NCBI RefSeq assembly: GCF_003217775.1
Contig: NZ_QJVJ01000022.1
Coordinates: forward strand, 1-62,753
Reading direction: 5' to 3'
Source: Paenibacillus flagellatus
GTDB taxonomy: Bacteria > Bacillota > Bacilli > Paenibacillales > NBRC-103111
Length of the DNA stretch: 62,753 bases
The notes under the pieces are model-generated. The model worked only from the letters and a program-made list of their open reading frames with translations, had not been told where the DNA came from and ran no database searches. Positions 1 through 8,305 of the stretch are shown piece after piece. The position numbers and the translations under genes are program-made. Each line of letters starts with the position of its first letter. Positions within the stretch are counted from its first letter, which is position 1.

Positions 1-296
<296 letters not shown>

Positions 297-466
297 GGTA
301 CTGCTTATTGGATGAGCCGATTGCTCATTTCGTACTGACTTGTTGTGGTCTCTTGCGAGACCGCACTTGCACGCTCGTTGTTCAGTTTTCAAGGAACAAG
401 GATTGCTCTATTCGTCGTCTTTCACAGCAACCATTTGCTCGAATGCTGTTTAGCGACGACCTCTTT
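297..466 (-). other. rRNA operon leader (pre-16S region)
   Basis: This is the transcribed leader between the rRNA promoter and the 16S gene. It contains the CTTGTTCCTTGAAAACTGA stretch that is common in Bacillales rRNA leaders, and an inverted pair GGTCTCGCAAGAGACC (near 348-363). It has no coding potential; a plus-strand 78-codon ORF begins in the promoter and is rejected. Together with the upstream promoter this fills the gene-free gap left of position 620. Confidence 0.7.
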
Positions 467-496
467 AATATAACACATCGCCCATGACCAATGCAA
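467..496 (-). promoter_or_regulatory. rRNA operon promoter
   Basis: The minus strand reads TTGCAT (496-491), then an 18-base spacer, then TATATT (472-467). It is placed about 170 bases upstream of the 16S start, as expected for a housekeeping sigma-A rRNA promoter. Reading the -10 as TTATAT gives a 17-base spacer. This is inferred from motif and position only. Confidence 0.65.
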
Positions 497-620
497 GCAT
501 TTTTTCGAAATCATTCGTTTGGAAGCTTGTACCACCTGGCATCGTGCGATGTCGCGAAACATAATTTATCATATCCGTCTCTACCCGTCAAGCCTTTTCG
601 GGTCAACATACGACAGCCGT

Positions 621-839
621 TTATTGATAGTTTCGATTCCGCGCATAGCGTGACAAATCTTTGGGGGAAGCCAGCCGGGCATACATGCGGAATACGACTT
701 TATAACGCGATTCGATCGCATTTTTGACGTCGCCGTCCAGTCGGTGATCCTTCAAATCGAACAGCATCTCATCCAGTTCTTTGCGCAATACGTAGCCGAG
801 TTCTTTGCATTCTCTTTGATTGAATAAAAATCCGAGCAT
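621..839 (-). CDS. conserved 72-residue protein of unknown function
   Basis: A short, charged, probably helical protein (MLGFLFNQRECKELGYVLRK at its start) that I recall as a conserved hypothetical in Paenibacillus-type genomes near rRNA operons; no function is known to me. There is no signal peptide or membrane segment. The ATG at 839 is preceded 13-15 bases upstream by AGGGGG, which is a long spacing. This candidate ribosome binding site lies inside an inverted repeat (see the feature at 849-942). It is the last gene before the rRNA promoter and lies downstream of the SpoIIM-like gene. Confidence 0.7.
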   Translation of the reverse strand: MLGFLFNQRECKELGYVLRKELDEMLFDLKDHRLDGDVKNAIESRYKVVFRMYARLASPKDLSRYARNRNYQ

Positions 840-848
840 GGAAGTTTA

Positions 849-942
849 TTGCGCCCCCTGTCCGTTATCGTAATCTTAACGGTTGTGTGCACCGCTTTAC
901 TGTTATGCTCACAATTTGCCAATTTTATGATTGGGGGCGCAA
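849..942 (-). other. folded intergenic element in front of the 72-residue gene
   Basis: On the minus strand TTGCGCCCCC (942-933) pairs perfectly with GGGGGCGCAA (858-849). Between them are CCGTTA/TAACGG and TTGTG/CACAA pairs, giving an outer 10-bp helix around internal hairpins. The outer 3' arm holds the G-run that would serve as ribosome binding site for the gene starting at 839. There is no T-run after it, so it is not a standard terminator. Whether it is regulatory is inference. Confidence 0.45.
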
Positions 943-945
943 ATT

Positions 946-1557
946 TTATAACCGGATGACCCAAGGCGTCACGAAGCTCTCGATGATCGCCGCTGCCAGC
1001 AGCGAGACGACAAGCAATCCGATCAAGGGAACTGTCAGCTTCATGAATCGCTCCAGATCGGCCGCAAACGATTGCCGGCCACGCGCGTTCACCAAGCGGA
1101 GCGTACCTTTACCCATAATCGATCCGAACTTGATCCCGTAAGCGCAGGCGATAATGATGGCGGGAATCTCGATCACGCCGTGCGGAATAAGACCTTTTAA
1201 CAAGAAGGCCAGTTGCCCCGCTTCCGTCTGCAGCTCGGCCAAGTACCCGATTACCATCCCGTTAATAAGCAGAAAGCCGATCGGCAATATACCGAAGAAG
1301 ACGCCCGCATACACGATAAGCACCGATTTGATCGCATTGTTCAAAAAAATGAAGCCGAACAGCCAAAGCATCGAATGGTCTTTCTCGGAAATGGCTTTTG
1401 CCAAATCGCGCAGCCCTTCCACCTGGCTTTGGAGGATGTTGTCGAACCGATCGGAGTAACCGTAGCCGAGCACGATGCCGCATACGAAAACGAGTGTCGC
1501 GGCGATAAAATAATTATGCATTTCTTTAAAATGGCGGAACAGCGCATGAATACTCAT
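946..1557 (-). CDS. stage II sporulation protein M family (DUF95) membrane protein
   Basis: A 203-residue hydrophobic protein with about five membrane segments (N-terminal helix near residues 15-32, then helices in the 75-200 range). The pattern and short motifs match the SpoIIM/DUF95 family. In B. subtilis SpoIIM works with SpoIID and SpoIIP in septal peptidoglycan remodelling during engulfment. This copy is not at the classical spoIIM position and may be a paralogue, so no symbol is given. The ATG at 1557 starts a family-like N terminus; an AAGGAG lies 15 bases upstream. The reading frame extends to 1629, but that start has no ribosome binding site. Confidence 0.8.
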   Translation of the reverse strand: MSIHALFRHFKEMHNYFIAATLVFVCGIVLGYGYSDRFDNILQSQVEGLRDLAKAISEKDHSMLWLFGFIFLNNAIKSVLIVYAGVFFGILPIGFLLINGMVIGYLAELQTEAGQLAFLLKGLIPHGVIEIPAIIIACAYGIKFGSIMGKGTLRLVNARGRQSFAADLERFMKLTVPLIGLLVVSLLAAAIIESFVTPWVIRL

Positions 1558-1714
1558 CGGAAACGGATGACGCTCCTTCTCTTTAAAGGTTTGTCCGGAA
1601 TCGAACGCATAAGCGGGACGTACGAGCATACATTTTATTATAAACCATATACAAGCCTTTTGCGCGCGAAACGCTTCGTTCGTGCAAAGGTTCCAAAGGA
1701 GGCCTGAAATTGCC

Positions 1715-2497
1715 GTGAACTTTTTTTACGTCATGAACGGCACGAGACTGAAACGGTACTTGATCGTCTTCATCGCCGTCGTGTTCGCGGTCGGAATCGT
1801 CTACTCCGAAAGCGGCAACATTACCGTCTTCTCGCAGAGCGAACCGGCGGCCATCTACAGCGTCGAAACGGACAAGAAGGTAATCGCCCTTACGTTCGAC
1901 ATCAGCTGGGGAGACAAGCGCGCCGAGCCGATTCTAAACATTTTGCAAGAGAAGGGCGTGAAAAAAGCTACCTTCTTCCTGTCCTCCCCCTGGAGCCAGC
2001 AGCACCCGGAAATCGTGAATAAAATCGTCAAAGGCGGTTGGGAAATCGGCAGCCACGGCCATAAGCACGTCAATTACAGCAAATTGAGCGACGAAGAAAT
2101 CCGTACGCAGATCTCGACGGCCCACGGTATTTTGCAGCAGGTGACCGGACAGACGCCCGGCTTGATCCGACTGCCCAACGGCGACTTCGACAAGCGCGTC
2201 CTGCGCATCGCGAACGAGCTTAATTATAAAGTGATCCAGTGGGACACCGACTCGTTGGACTGGATGAACAAAGGCGTCGACAATATTATCAATCGCGTCG
2301 TAACGAAAGCGCACCCCGGCGATATCGTCCTGATGCATGCAAGCGATACGTGCACGCAGACTCACGAGGCGCTGCCCGTTATTATCGACCAGCTGCGGGC
2401 CAAAGGATACGAATTCGTTACGGTCAGCGAGCTGATTCAGCAAACGTCGGTGGAGCATAAGGAAGCGGAGCGTCAAACCGGCGGCACCATTCATTAA
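1715..2497 (+). CDS. pdaB: polysaccharide deacetylase family sporulation protein PdaB
   Basis: A 260-residue protein with an N-terminal membrane anchor (about residues 13-30) followed by a NodB/CE4 deacetylase domain. Visible motifs are TFDISWG (catalytic Asp), the metal-binding SHGHKH, RLPNGDFD, and the late VLMHA motif. PdaB (YbaN) is needed to maintain spores after release in B. subtilis. The GTG at 1715 is chosen because AAAGGAGG sits 12 bases upstream and VNFFYV matches the family N terminus. The gene is divergent from the SpoIIM-like gene and convergent with kbaA, as in other Bacillales. Confidence 0.92.
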   Translation: MNFFYVMNGTRLKRYLIVFIAVVFAVGIVYSESGNITVFSQSEPAAIYSVETDKKVIALTFDISWGDKRAEPILNILQEKGVKKATFFLSSPWSQQHPEIVNKIVKGGWEIGSHGHKHVNYSKLSDEEIRTQISTAHGILQQVTGQTPGLIRLPNGDFDKRVLRIANELNYKVIQWDTDSLDWMNKGVDNIINRVVTKAHPGDIVLMHASDTCTQTHEALPVIIDQLRAKGYEFVTVSELIQQTSVEHKEAERQTGGTIH

Positions 2498-2505
2498 AAA
2501 AAACG

Positions 2506-2538
2506 ACAACCCCGAGAGTTATCCGCTCTTGGGGTTGT
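2506..2538. terminator. bidirectional terminator between pdaB and kbaA
   Basis: The hairpin ACAACCCCGAGAG / CTCTTGGGGTTGT has one non-Watson-Crick position and a 7-base loop. On the minus strand it is followed by a strong T-run (from the A-run at 2496-2503); on the plus strand the run is poor. The kbaA stop codon lies in the loop, so the hairpin overlaps the end of that gene. Confidence 0.75.
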
Positions 2539-3136
2539 TATTTGCCGGCAGCAGCCGGTGCAGCAGCAGGATTTGCCAAGCATTGCAGGCAAGCAGCGGG
2601 GCGACCATAATAGTCGTATAAGTCGCTTCATTCAGGTTGAACGCCGGAACGGCCTCAAGAATCGTCGCAACGGACATGAAAAACAACGTAGGGATCAAAG
2701 CGCGCCGGTTCGTCTCCTTGACTTTCCGGTACGTTACCGCGATCGATACCAGCAAAATGACGATCGGCAGCAAAATGTACTGTACCCAGCTTCCGTTGCC
2801 GTCATTGGCGGCACCGGTATATCGCAGATAGACGATATCGAACAAGGCTACGATGATAAGAATAACTTGCAAAATGTCCCAATAGAGCAATTTGCCCCGA
2901 AACAAATTAAGCGCGACAAAACGTACCGTGAGATAAGCGAAAAAGCCCATCTGGCTCAAAACGGCGATCATCCCGGCACCGAACAGCATAAACAGCCACT
3001 CGTACCAGCCGACCTCGACGCCCAGAAACACGAAATTCGGCACCGTGAGCTTCAACGCGATGCCGGCGATCATGCCGACCGCCGTCCCGACCAACAGGGT
3101 CGTCCAAAACAAATAGCCCCATTTTTTTAACGTCAA
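2519..3136 (-). CDS. kbaA: KinB-signalling pathway activation protein KbaA
   Basis: A 205-residue integral membrane protein with about six hydrophobic segments (first near residues 8-28, last near 180-197) and an FW/YLFWTTLLVG-type start typical of KbaA. In B. subtilis KbaA promotes the KinB branch of the sporulation phosphorelay. The TTG at 3136 is chosen because GGAGGGG lies 7 bases upstream and the product then begins LTLKKWGYLFW, as in the family; the longer frame to 3232 has no signal. Its place between gerD and pdaB is the conserved Bacillales arrangement. Confidence 0.88.
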   Translation of the reverse strand: MTLKKWGYLFWTTLLVGTAVGMIAGIALKLTVPNFVFLGVEVGWYEWLFMLFGAGMIAVLSQMGFFAYLTVRFVALNLFRGKLLYWDILQVILIIVALFDIVYLRYTGAANDGNGSWVQYILLPIVILLVSIAVTYRKVKETNRRALIPTLFFMSVATILEAVPAFNLNEATYTTIMVAPLLACNAWQILLLHRLLPANNNPKSG

Positions 3137-3242
3137 GTTCGAACCCCTCCGACTCGTCCCATTCCCCTTGCACCAACTAATTATAGACAATTGTATCAAC
3201 CCGCACAACCAAAAGCGAATTTCCCAAACCAAAGTTCTCCGA

Positions 3243-3271
3243 ACATAAAGCGCCCGATTAAACGAATACTA
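3243..3271 (+). promoter_or_regulatory. possible forespore (sigma-G/F-like) promoter of gerD
   Basis: ACATA (3243-3247), a 17-base spacer and AATACTA (3265-3271) resemble the sigma-G pattern GHATR-N17/18-CATNNTA with one mismatch in each box. gerD is sigma-G dependent in B. subtilis. This is a weak motif supported mainly by context. Confidence 0.35.
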
Positions 3272-3305
3272 AGCGGGAAACCACATGAAGGGAGCAACAG
3301 GTTCC

Positions 3306-4058
3306 ATGAACTGGAGACGGATGCGCGGGTACGCCGTGTTGCTGCTGTTGCCTTTACTGATCTCATGCGGAAGCGGCGGCTCTTCCGAAGGCAGCAGCTC
3401 GCAAGGATATAAAGATACGAAATCGATGGTCATGGATATTTTGAAATCCGAAGACGGCAAAAAAGCGATTAAGGAAGCGACGAAGGGCGGCGGGAATGGC
3501 GGCGGGGGCGGCGGCGGTATGCAAGCCCAATCGGCGGGCGGCGGCGGCAAAATTCAGATGCTGTCGGCGCAGGATGCCCAACAGCTGCAAGTCGTCGTGA
3601 AGGACGTGCTGACGTCCGACGGCAGCGACAAAATGATCAAAACGATGATGACGGATCCGAAATTTGCCGGCGATTTCGCCAAGGCGCTGCAGAAAGAGAA
3701 CAAACAGCTGCAAAAGGATTTGATGAAGGACCCGGAGTATCAGAAGCAGATGATCGATCTGATGAAAAATCCCGAGTATGAGAAAATGCTCATGGACGTT
3801 ATGAAAAGCGCCCAGTATCGGCAGCAAGTCATGACCGTCATGCAAGAAGCGCTGCAAAGTCCGCTATACCGACTGGAACTCATGAATTTGCTCAAGAAGG
3901 TTATGGAAGAGCAGGCCCAGCCGCAAGCGCAAGGCGGCAAGCAAGGGGAGAAGCAGCAGGGGAAAAAAGGCGGCGGCCAAGAAGGCGACAAGCAAGGCGG
4001 CGGCGGTGGCGGCGGCGGTGGCGGTGGAGGCGGTGGAGGCGGTGGAGGCGGCGGTTAA
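3306..4058 (+). CDS. gerD: spore germination lipoprotein GerD, with polyglycine tail
   Basis: A 250-residue protein with a lipoprotein signal (basic start, hydrophobic stretch, LLISCG lipobox, Cys at about residue 21). The helical core carries repeated MKDPEYQ/MKNPEYE/MKSAQYR units typical of GerD. GerD scaffolds germinant receptor clusters in the spore inner membrane. It is longer than the B. subtilis protein (185 residues) because of a Gly-rich insert after residue 60 and a Gln/Lys/Gly-rich tail ending in 20 consecutive glycines. The ATG at 3306 has AAGGGAG 11 bases upstream; an in-frame ATG at 3285 is possible. Confidence 0.92.
   Translation: MNWRRMRGYAVLLLLPLLISCGSGGSSEGSSSQGYKDTKSMVMDILKSEDGKKAIKEATKGGGNGGGGGGGMQAQSAGGGGKIQMLSAQDAQQLQVVVKDVLTSDGSDKMIKTMMTDPKFAGDFAKALQKENKQLQKDLMKDPEYQKQMIDLMKNPEYEKMLMDVMKSAQYRQQVMTVMQEALQSPLYRLELMNLLKKVMEEQAQPQAQGGKQGEKQQGKKGGGQEGDKQGGGGGGGGGGGGGGGGGGGG
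3996..4055 (+). repeat. glycine-codon microsatellite at the end of gerD
   Basis: Twenty consecutive glycine codons, partly a 9-base period of GGA GGC GGT. Such a repeat can change length by replication slippage, and its count may also suffer assembly error. It encodes the GerD tail. Confidence 0.95.
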
Positions 4059-4094
4059 TAACCGCCCTCGCTCACTCGACTCCATACCCTATAC

Positions 4095-4125
4095 AAAAAG
4101 GACTGGCCGGGTGCCAGTCCTTTTT
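4095..4125. terminator. terminator between gerD and salA
   Basis: The perfect hairpin AAAAAGGACTGGC / GCCAGTCCTTTTT has a 5-base loop (4108-4112). A T-run follows on the plus strand and an equal one on the minus strand, so it can serve both convergent genes. Confidence 0.9.
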
Positions 4126-4173
4126 TCTGCTGCGAACCATTCCCGCGATCGCCGAAAGTCGACCTTCGCTGCG

Positions 4174-5247
4174 TTATGCTTCGGTTTCGTTTTGCCGAAT
4201 TACCGCTTCGGCGACTTCCAAATACATTTGTCCGACGTCGCTATCGGCCTTATAAACGGACGGCGAATAATCGGGCTCGCTGGGGTGATTGTCCGGCGCG
4301 CCCAGCGGAATTTGGGCCAGCAGCTTCGTATGAAGCTCTTCGGCCAGCTTGGCTCCTCCGCCGCGTCCGAACACATAATCTTTGTGACCGCACTGGCCGC
4401 AGGCGTAATACGCCATATTCTCGACGACGCCGATGATTTCGTGATTCGTGTGCACCGCCATCGCCCCCGCTCTGGCCGCTACGAAAGCGGCGGTCGCGTG
4501 CGGCGTCGTAACGATGATTTCCTTGCTGTGCGGAATCATCTGATGAACGTCCAGCGCCACGTCGCCCGTTCCCGGCGGCAGGTCGAGCACCATGTAGTCG
4601 AGCTCGCCCCATTCTACCTCGGAGAAGAAGTTGCGCAGCATTTTGCCGAGCATCGGCCCCCGCCAAATGACCGGCGCGTTGTCCTGAACGAAAAAGCCCA
4701 TCGAAATGACCTTGACGCCATACCGTTCCACCGGACGGATCAATTGGTCGACGAGCTCGGGACGGTCTTCGATGCCCATCATGTCGGGCACGCTGAAACC
4801 GTAAATATCGGCATCGATAATGCCGACCCGTTTGCCTTTCCTTGCCAATGCGACGGCCAGATTGACGGCCACGGTCGACTTGCCTACGCCCCCTTTACCG
4901 CTGGCAACGGCGATAAAGGTCGTTTTCGAGCCTTCCGCCAGCAAATTGGTCGGAGTCGGCTTGACGGGCTCCGGATTCGCCTTCTTGGCCGCTTCCGCGC
5001 GCTCGTAATCGGACATTTCGCGGAACCGGATATGAACGTCGGCTATCCCGCTCCGATTCAATACGCCCGCAATCTCACGGCGCAGCTCTTCTTTCCGTCC
5101 CTCGTCGTCCGTCGAGAGCACAACGCTCATCGCCACGCTGTTTTCCTTCACCATGACATCCTTGATGGCGTTCAATTCGACCATGCTTATCCCGTAAACC
5201 GGATCCTGCAAATGACGCAGCGACTCCAGCACCTGTTCCCGAGTCAT
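4174..5247 (-). CDS. salA: Mrp/NBP35-family P-loop ATPase SalA
   Basis: A 357-residue protein with an N-terminal MIP18/DUF59-like domain (1-85), a linker, and a MinD/Mrp ATPase domain. The deviant Walker A SGKGGVGKST is near residue 117, the switch-type DLPPGTGD near 220, and a CGQC pair that can bind an Fe-S cluster near 283. Mrp proteins carry Fe-S clusters; in B. subtilis SalA (YbaL) also affects protease gene expression through ScoC. It lies between cwlD and gerD, the conserved site. Confidence 0.9.
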   Translation of the reverse strand: MTREQVLESLRHLQDPVYGISMVELNAIKDVMVKENSVAMSVVLSTDDEGRKEELRREIAGVLNRSGIADVHIRFREMSDYERAEAAKKANPEPVKPTPTNLLAEGSKTTFIAVASGKGGVGKSTVAVNLAVALARKGKRVGIIDADIYGFSVPDMMGIEDRPELVDQLIRPVERYGVKVISMGFFVQDNAPVIWRGPMLGKMLRNFFSEVEWGELDYMVLDLPPGTGDVALDVHQMIPHSKEIIVTTPHATAAFVAARAGAMAVHTNHEIIGVVENMAYYACGQCGHKDYVFGRGGGAKLAEELHTKLLAQIPLGAPDNHPSEPDYSPSVYKADSDVGQMYLEVAEAVIRQNETEA

Positions 5248-5286
5248 GTGGGCAGCCCCCCGTTATGCGTTTTCGAACCTTCGATC

Positions 5287-5315
5287 ATTATAGCACATGT
5301 CGCAGCCGGCTCGAA
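5287..5315 (-). promoter_or_regulatory. salA promoter with extended -10
   Basis: The minus strand reads TTCGAG (5315-5310), a 17-base spacer, then TATAAT (5292-5287) preceded by TGC. This gives a TGnTATAAT extended -10 that can offset the weak -35. It is 40 bases upstream of the salA ATG. Confidence 0.65.
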
Positions 5316-5339
5316 AATGCGAAACGTAAATCCCGCCGT

Positions 5340-6080
5340 TCATTTATCGGTCGCATAGCGCAAAATCCCCCGGTAAATCGATTCCGCCACTTTCTTCTGA
5401 TAGCCGGCATCCGCCATCAAGCGCGCTTCCTGCGGATTGGACAAAAACCCGACTTCGACGAGCGTCGCCGGAATATCGAGCGCTTTGAGCAAATAAAACG
5501 TGTCTTCGGTTTTCGGCACGCGGTCGGTATTGTTCAAATTGGCGCGAATTTCGCCCTGAATGCTCTCCGCGAGCTTCTTGCCCTCCGCATTGGTCGGAAA
5601 ATAAAACGTTTGCGCCCCGTTCCACTTCGGAGAAGGAATGCTGTTCAGATGGATGCTGACCAGCATGTCGGCTTTCTTGCTCCGGATCAAGTCGACGCGC
5701 TTGAGCAAATCTTCGGTTTTGCGCTTGCTGTAGCCCTTCGTCCCTTCGGCGGCCAGATCGGTATCCTCCTCGCGCGTCATGACGACTACCGCTCCGGACT
5801 GCTGCAAATAATCGCGCAAGTAAAGCGAGATGGCGAGATTCACTTCCTTCTCGACGAGCCCGCCGCTGCTGACCGCTCCGCCGTCCGGTCCGCCGTGCCC
5901 GGCGTCGATGGCGATCACTTTTCCCGACAAAGGCATCGTCCAATACGTCCAGGTTCGGGTCGTGGGCAATTCGTAGGTGAACAAGAAAATCATGAGCAGT
6001 ACCATCGCCGTCGACAGCAGCAGCTTCAGCATGCCGTTCGTATTGAGCCAGACGACGACGCGCGCCCTTCTTTTCCGCAT
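5340..6080 (-). CDS. cwlD: N-acetylmuramoyl-L-alanine amidase CwlD
   Basis: A 246-residue protein with an N-terminal membrane anchor (about residues 17-36) and an Amidase_3 domain. IDAGHGGPDGGA holds the first Zn ligand, EKEVNL the Glu ligand, VSIHLNS the second His, and LVEVGFLSN the catalytic Glu. CwlD removes peptides from muramic acid so that muramic delta-lactam can form in spore cortex. The ATG at 6080 has GGGGTGG 7 bases upstream; a GTG at 6092 overlaps that site and is less likely. The gene follows sat closely but probably has its own sporulation promoter. Confidence 0.9.
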   Translation of the reverse strand: MRKRRARVVVWLNTNGMLKLLLSTAMVLLMIFLFTYELPTTRTWTYWTMPLSGKVIAIDAGHGGPDGGAVSSGGLVEKEVNLAISLYLRDYLQQSGAVVVMTREEDTDLAAEGTKGYSKRKTEDLLKRVDLIRSKKADMLVSIHLNSIPSPKWNGAQTFYFPTNAEGKKLAESIQGEIRANLNNTDRVPKTEDTFYLLKALDIPATLVEVGFLSNPQEARLMADAGYQKKVAESIYRGILRYATDK

Positions 6081-6126
6081 AAAAAAATCCACCCCAGTTC
6101 CGCTAGACTTTTCGTGTAACGATAAA

Positions 6127-6156
6127 ATCTATATGGACCGGGATGGACAAATATAC
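6127..6156 (-). promoter_or_regulatory. possible sigma-E promoter of cwlD
   Basis: The minus strand reads GTATATT (6156-6150), then about 14 bases, then CATATAGAT (6135-6127), resembling the mother-cell sigma-E boxes (-35 with ATATT, -10 CATACAHT). The spacing fits, and cwlD is sigma-E controlled in B. subtilis. The -10 match is partial. Confidence 0.4.
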
Positions 6157-7341
6157 CTATGGATTGGACGAGGGCACCAATTGATCGGACATTCCTTCGA
6201 TCAGCACCTTGGCGACTTCCGGACGGGTAAATTCCGCCGGCGGGCATATGCCCTCCCTCAGCATCGCCCGAACCTTCGTACCGGACAAATGCATATGATG
6301 CGATTTATCGTGCGGGCACGTCTTGCTCGTCCCCATGTTGCCGCACTTCGTGCAGAAGAAGCTGTGCTCGAAGAAAAGCGGCGTAATGCCGAGCTCATCG
6401 GCCGTAAAGTTTTTGAAAATGTCCTGCGCCTCGTACGTGCCGTAATAATCGCCTACGCCGGCATGGTCGCGCCCGACGATGAAGTGGGTGCATCCGTAAT
6501 TTTTGCGCACCATCGCATGAAAAATCGCCTCGCGGGGCCCCGCGTAACGCATCGCCGCCGGGAAAACGCCGAGCATCGTACGTGCCTTCGGATAATAATG
6601 GTCGAGCAGCACCAGATAGCTTCGCATCCGCACGTCCGCATTGATATCGTCGGACTTCGTCTCGCCGACCAACGGATTGAGGAACAAGCCGTCGACGATT
6701 TCCAGCGCCGTCTTCTGAATATATTCGTGCGCCCGGTGAACCGGGTTGCGGGTTTGGAAGCCGACGACGGTTTTCCAGCCGTTTTGCACGAACTTTTTGC
6801 GGGTCTCCGCCGGGTCGAAATAAAATTCCTGGAATTTATCCGGCTTCGGACGGTTCAGCAGCTGAATCGGACCGCCCACGTACGTCTTGGGCCGCGAGAA
6901 CAGCTTTTGCACGCCCGGATGCTCCAAATCGTCCGTTTTGAACACCTTGACCGCTTCTTCCCGCTGATCGACACGATACACGCTGCGCACGTCCAAAACG
7001 GCGTATACGACGCCGTCTTCTTCACCGACAAGCGCCACCCTTTCCCCGACCAGCAGACGCTCCGCAAGCGCATCCTCGACCGGCAAGACGATCGGAATGC
7101 TCCACACCGTCCCGTCGGCCAGACGCATCCGGTCAAGCACCGAACGGTAATCCTTCTCCTCGAGGAACCCGGTAAGCGGAGAAAAAGCGCCGATGCCGAT
7201 CAAATCAAGGTCGGACACGGTCCAGGCGTTAACCGGAATGTGCTGCAAATCTTCCGCTTCCTTCAACAAGCCGTCGCGCTGGGCGCCGGTGACGACGCGA
7301 TTGACCAAAGCGCCGCCATGAGGCTTTATCGTTTCTGCCAT
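6157..7341 (-). CDS. sat: sulfate adenylyltransferase (ATP sulfurylase)
   Basis: A 394-residue protein of the usual length for bacterial Sat. It activates sulfate with ATP to form adenosine 5'-phosphosulfate (APS) and pyrophosphate. Visible signatures are [11 protein letters not shown] (nucleotide-binding HxxH-type motif) and GRDHAG, plus a CTKCGN...C zinc-type knuckle near the C terminus. The gene lies 32 bases after cysH in the same direction, forming a two-gene assimilation unit. It is inserted between rpsI and cwlD; B. subtilis lacks it here. Confidence 0.93.
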   Translation of the reverse strand: MAETIKPHGGALVNRVVTGAQRDGLLKEAEDLQHIPVNAWTVSDLDLIGIGAFSPLTGFLEEKDYRSVLDRMRLADGTVWSIPIVLPVEDALAERLLVGERVALVGEEDGVVYAVLDVRSVYRVDQREEAVKVFKTDDLEHPGVQKLFSRPKTYVGGPIQLLNRPKPDKFQEFYFDPAETRKKFVQNGWKTVVGFQTRNPVHRAHEYIQKTALEIVDGLFLNPLVGETKSDDINADVRMRSYLVLLDHYYPKARTMLGVFPAAMRYAGPREAIFHAMVRKNYGCTHFIVGRDHAGVGDYYGTYEAQDIFKNFTADELGITPLFFEHSFFCTKCGNMGTSKTCPHDKSHHMHLSGTKVRAMLREGICPPAEFTRPEVAKVLIEGMSDQLVPSSNP

Positions 7342-7373
7342 GATTATAATCCTCCCAAATCGGACGTTCTGCT

Positions 7374-8066
7374 TTACTTATGCAGGCCGCATTCCGTTTT
7401 CTCGAACCCGGACCAACGACCCGCCCGCGGATCTTCGCCGGGGAGCACTTGACGCGTGCACTTCTCACAGCCGATGCTCGGGTAATATTGATCGTGCAGC
7501 GGATTATAGATCAATTCGTTTTCACGAATATAGTTCCATACATCGTCCGACGTCCAATCGGCGATCGGATTGAATTTCACGAGACCGAACTTGACGTCAT
7601 ACTCAATCTTCTTCGCATTGGCCCGCGTCGGAGCCTGATCGCGGCGAATGCCGGTGATCCATGCTTCGTACTTGCCCAATATATCGGTCAACGGCTCGAC
7701 TTTGCGAATGTTGCAGCACGCGGTCGGATCGGATTTCCACAGCTCGTCGCCATGGCGTTCCGCTTGCTGCTCCAGCGTAAGCTTCGGGCTGACGCGAATG
7801 AATTTCAATCCGTAACGCGCCTCGAGCCGGTCTCTCGTCTCATAGGTCTCCTTGAAGTGGAGATCGGTATCCAAGTAAAAGATGTCCGTCGAAGGCGACA
7901 CCTTCTGCAGCATATCGACCAGCACGACGTCCTCCGCGCCGAAGCTGCAGGCGAACGTAATGTTCGGGAACGTCTCGACCGCCCACTTCAACACAGCCTC
8001 CGGACGTTGCGATTCCAGCGTCTCGGCGGCATCTCGGATGAGCGCTTCTTTCTCAAGCAAGTTCAT
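7374..8066 (-). CDS. cysH: adenylyl-sulfate (APS/PAPS) reductase CysH
   Basis: A 230-residue PAPS-reductase-family protein. It has the SFGAEDVV nucleotide-binding loop, a CC pair (TACCNIRK) and a GCEKCTR motif that together make the four-Cys ligand set of a [4Fe-4S] cluster, and the C-terminal ECGLH catalytic Cys. The Fe-S set indicates an APS-type reductase, which takes the product of sat directly. No APS kinase gene is nearby, which fits. AAGGAGGAT precedes the ATG at 8066. A strong sigma-A promoter lies 75 bases upstream. Confidence 0.92.
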   Translation of the reverse strand: MNLLEKEALIRDAAETLESQRPEAVLKWAVETFPNITFACSFGAEDVVLVDMLQKVSPSTDIFYLDTDLHFKETYETRDRLEARYGLKFIRVSPKLTLEQQAERHGDELWKSDPTACCNIRKVEPLTDILGKYEAWITGIRRDQAPTRANAKKIEYDVKFGLVKFNPIADWTSDDVWNYIRENELIYNPLHDQYYPSIGCEKCTRQVLPGEDPRAGRWSGFEKTECGLHK

Positions 8067-8138
8067 ACGTATGATCCTCCTTGTTCGAATCCATTTTTTG
8101 ATTTCCGAGTTAGTTTATATGAATTAAGGTATATACTC

Positions 8139-8166
8139 ATTATAAGGTTAATTAATGGGGTGTCAA
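8139..8166 (-). promoter_or_regulatory. cysH-sat promoter
   Basis: Consensus TTGACA (8166-8161), a 16-base spacer and consensus TATAAT (8144-8139) on the minus strand. The AT-rich leader of about 65 bases contains no S-box, T-box or clear CymR-type dyad that I could recognise, so control by a repressor or activator remains open. Confidence 0.85.
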
Positions 8167-8240
8167 TACATATCGTTATGAACCTCTCGTTTTTTTGGGC
8201 ACATCACTATAGTATGGCGAAGCCGGTTATTGGTGAAAAC

Positions 8241-8274
8241 AAAAAAAGACCTTTTCCGCTGTGCGGAAAAGGCC
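8241..8274 (-). terminator. terminator of the rplM-rpsI operon
   Basis: The hairpin GGCCTTTTCCGC / GCGGAAAAGGTC has a 3-base loop and on the minus strand is followed by a run of seven T. It lies 30 bases after the rpsI stop and separates ribosomal genes from cysH-sat. Confidence 0.9.
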
Positions 8275-8305
8275 TTGTTGCTGTAAACGATCGATGGGAA
8301 TCGGA

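Noticed and set aside
491-727. A 78-codon plus-strand ORF at the left end
   Set aside because: It overlaps the rRNA promoter and the conserved 72-residue minus-strand gene and has no ribosome binding site.
1630-1714. A sigma-E promoter for pdaB (CATATACAA near 1644)
   Set aside because: The -10-like string is present but no suitable -35 at the correct distance could be recognised.
4006-5358. A 450-codon plus-strand frame running from the gerD tail across salA
   Set aside because: It begins inside the glycine repeat in another frame, crosses a perfect terminator and lies antisense to salA.
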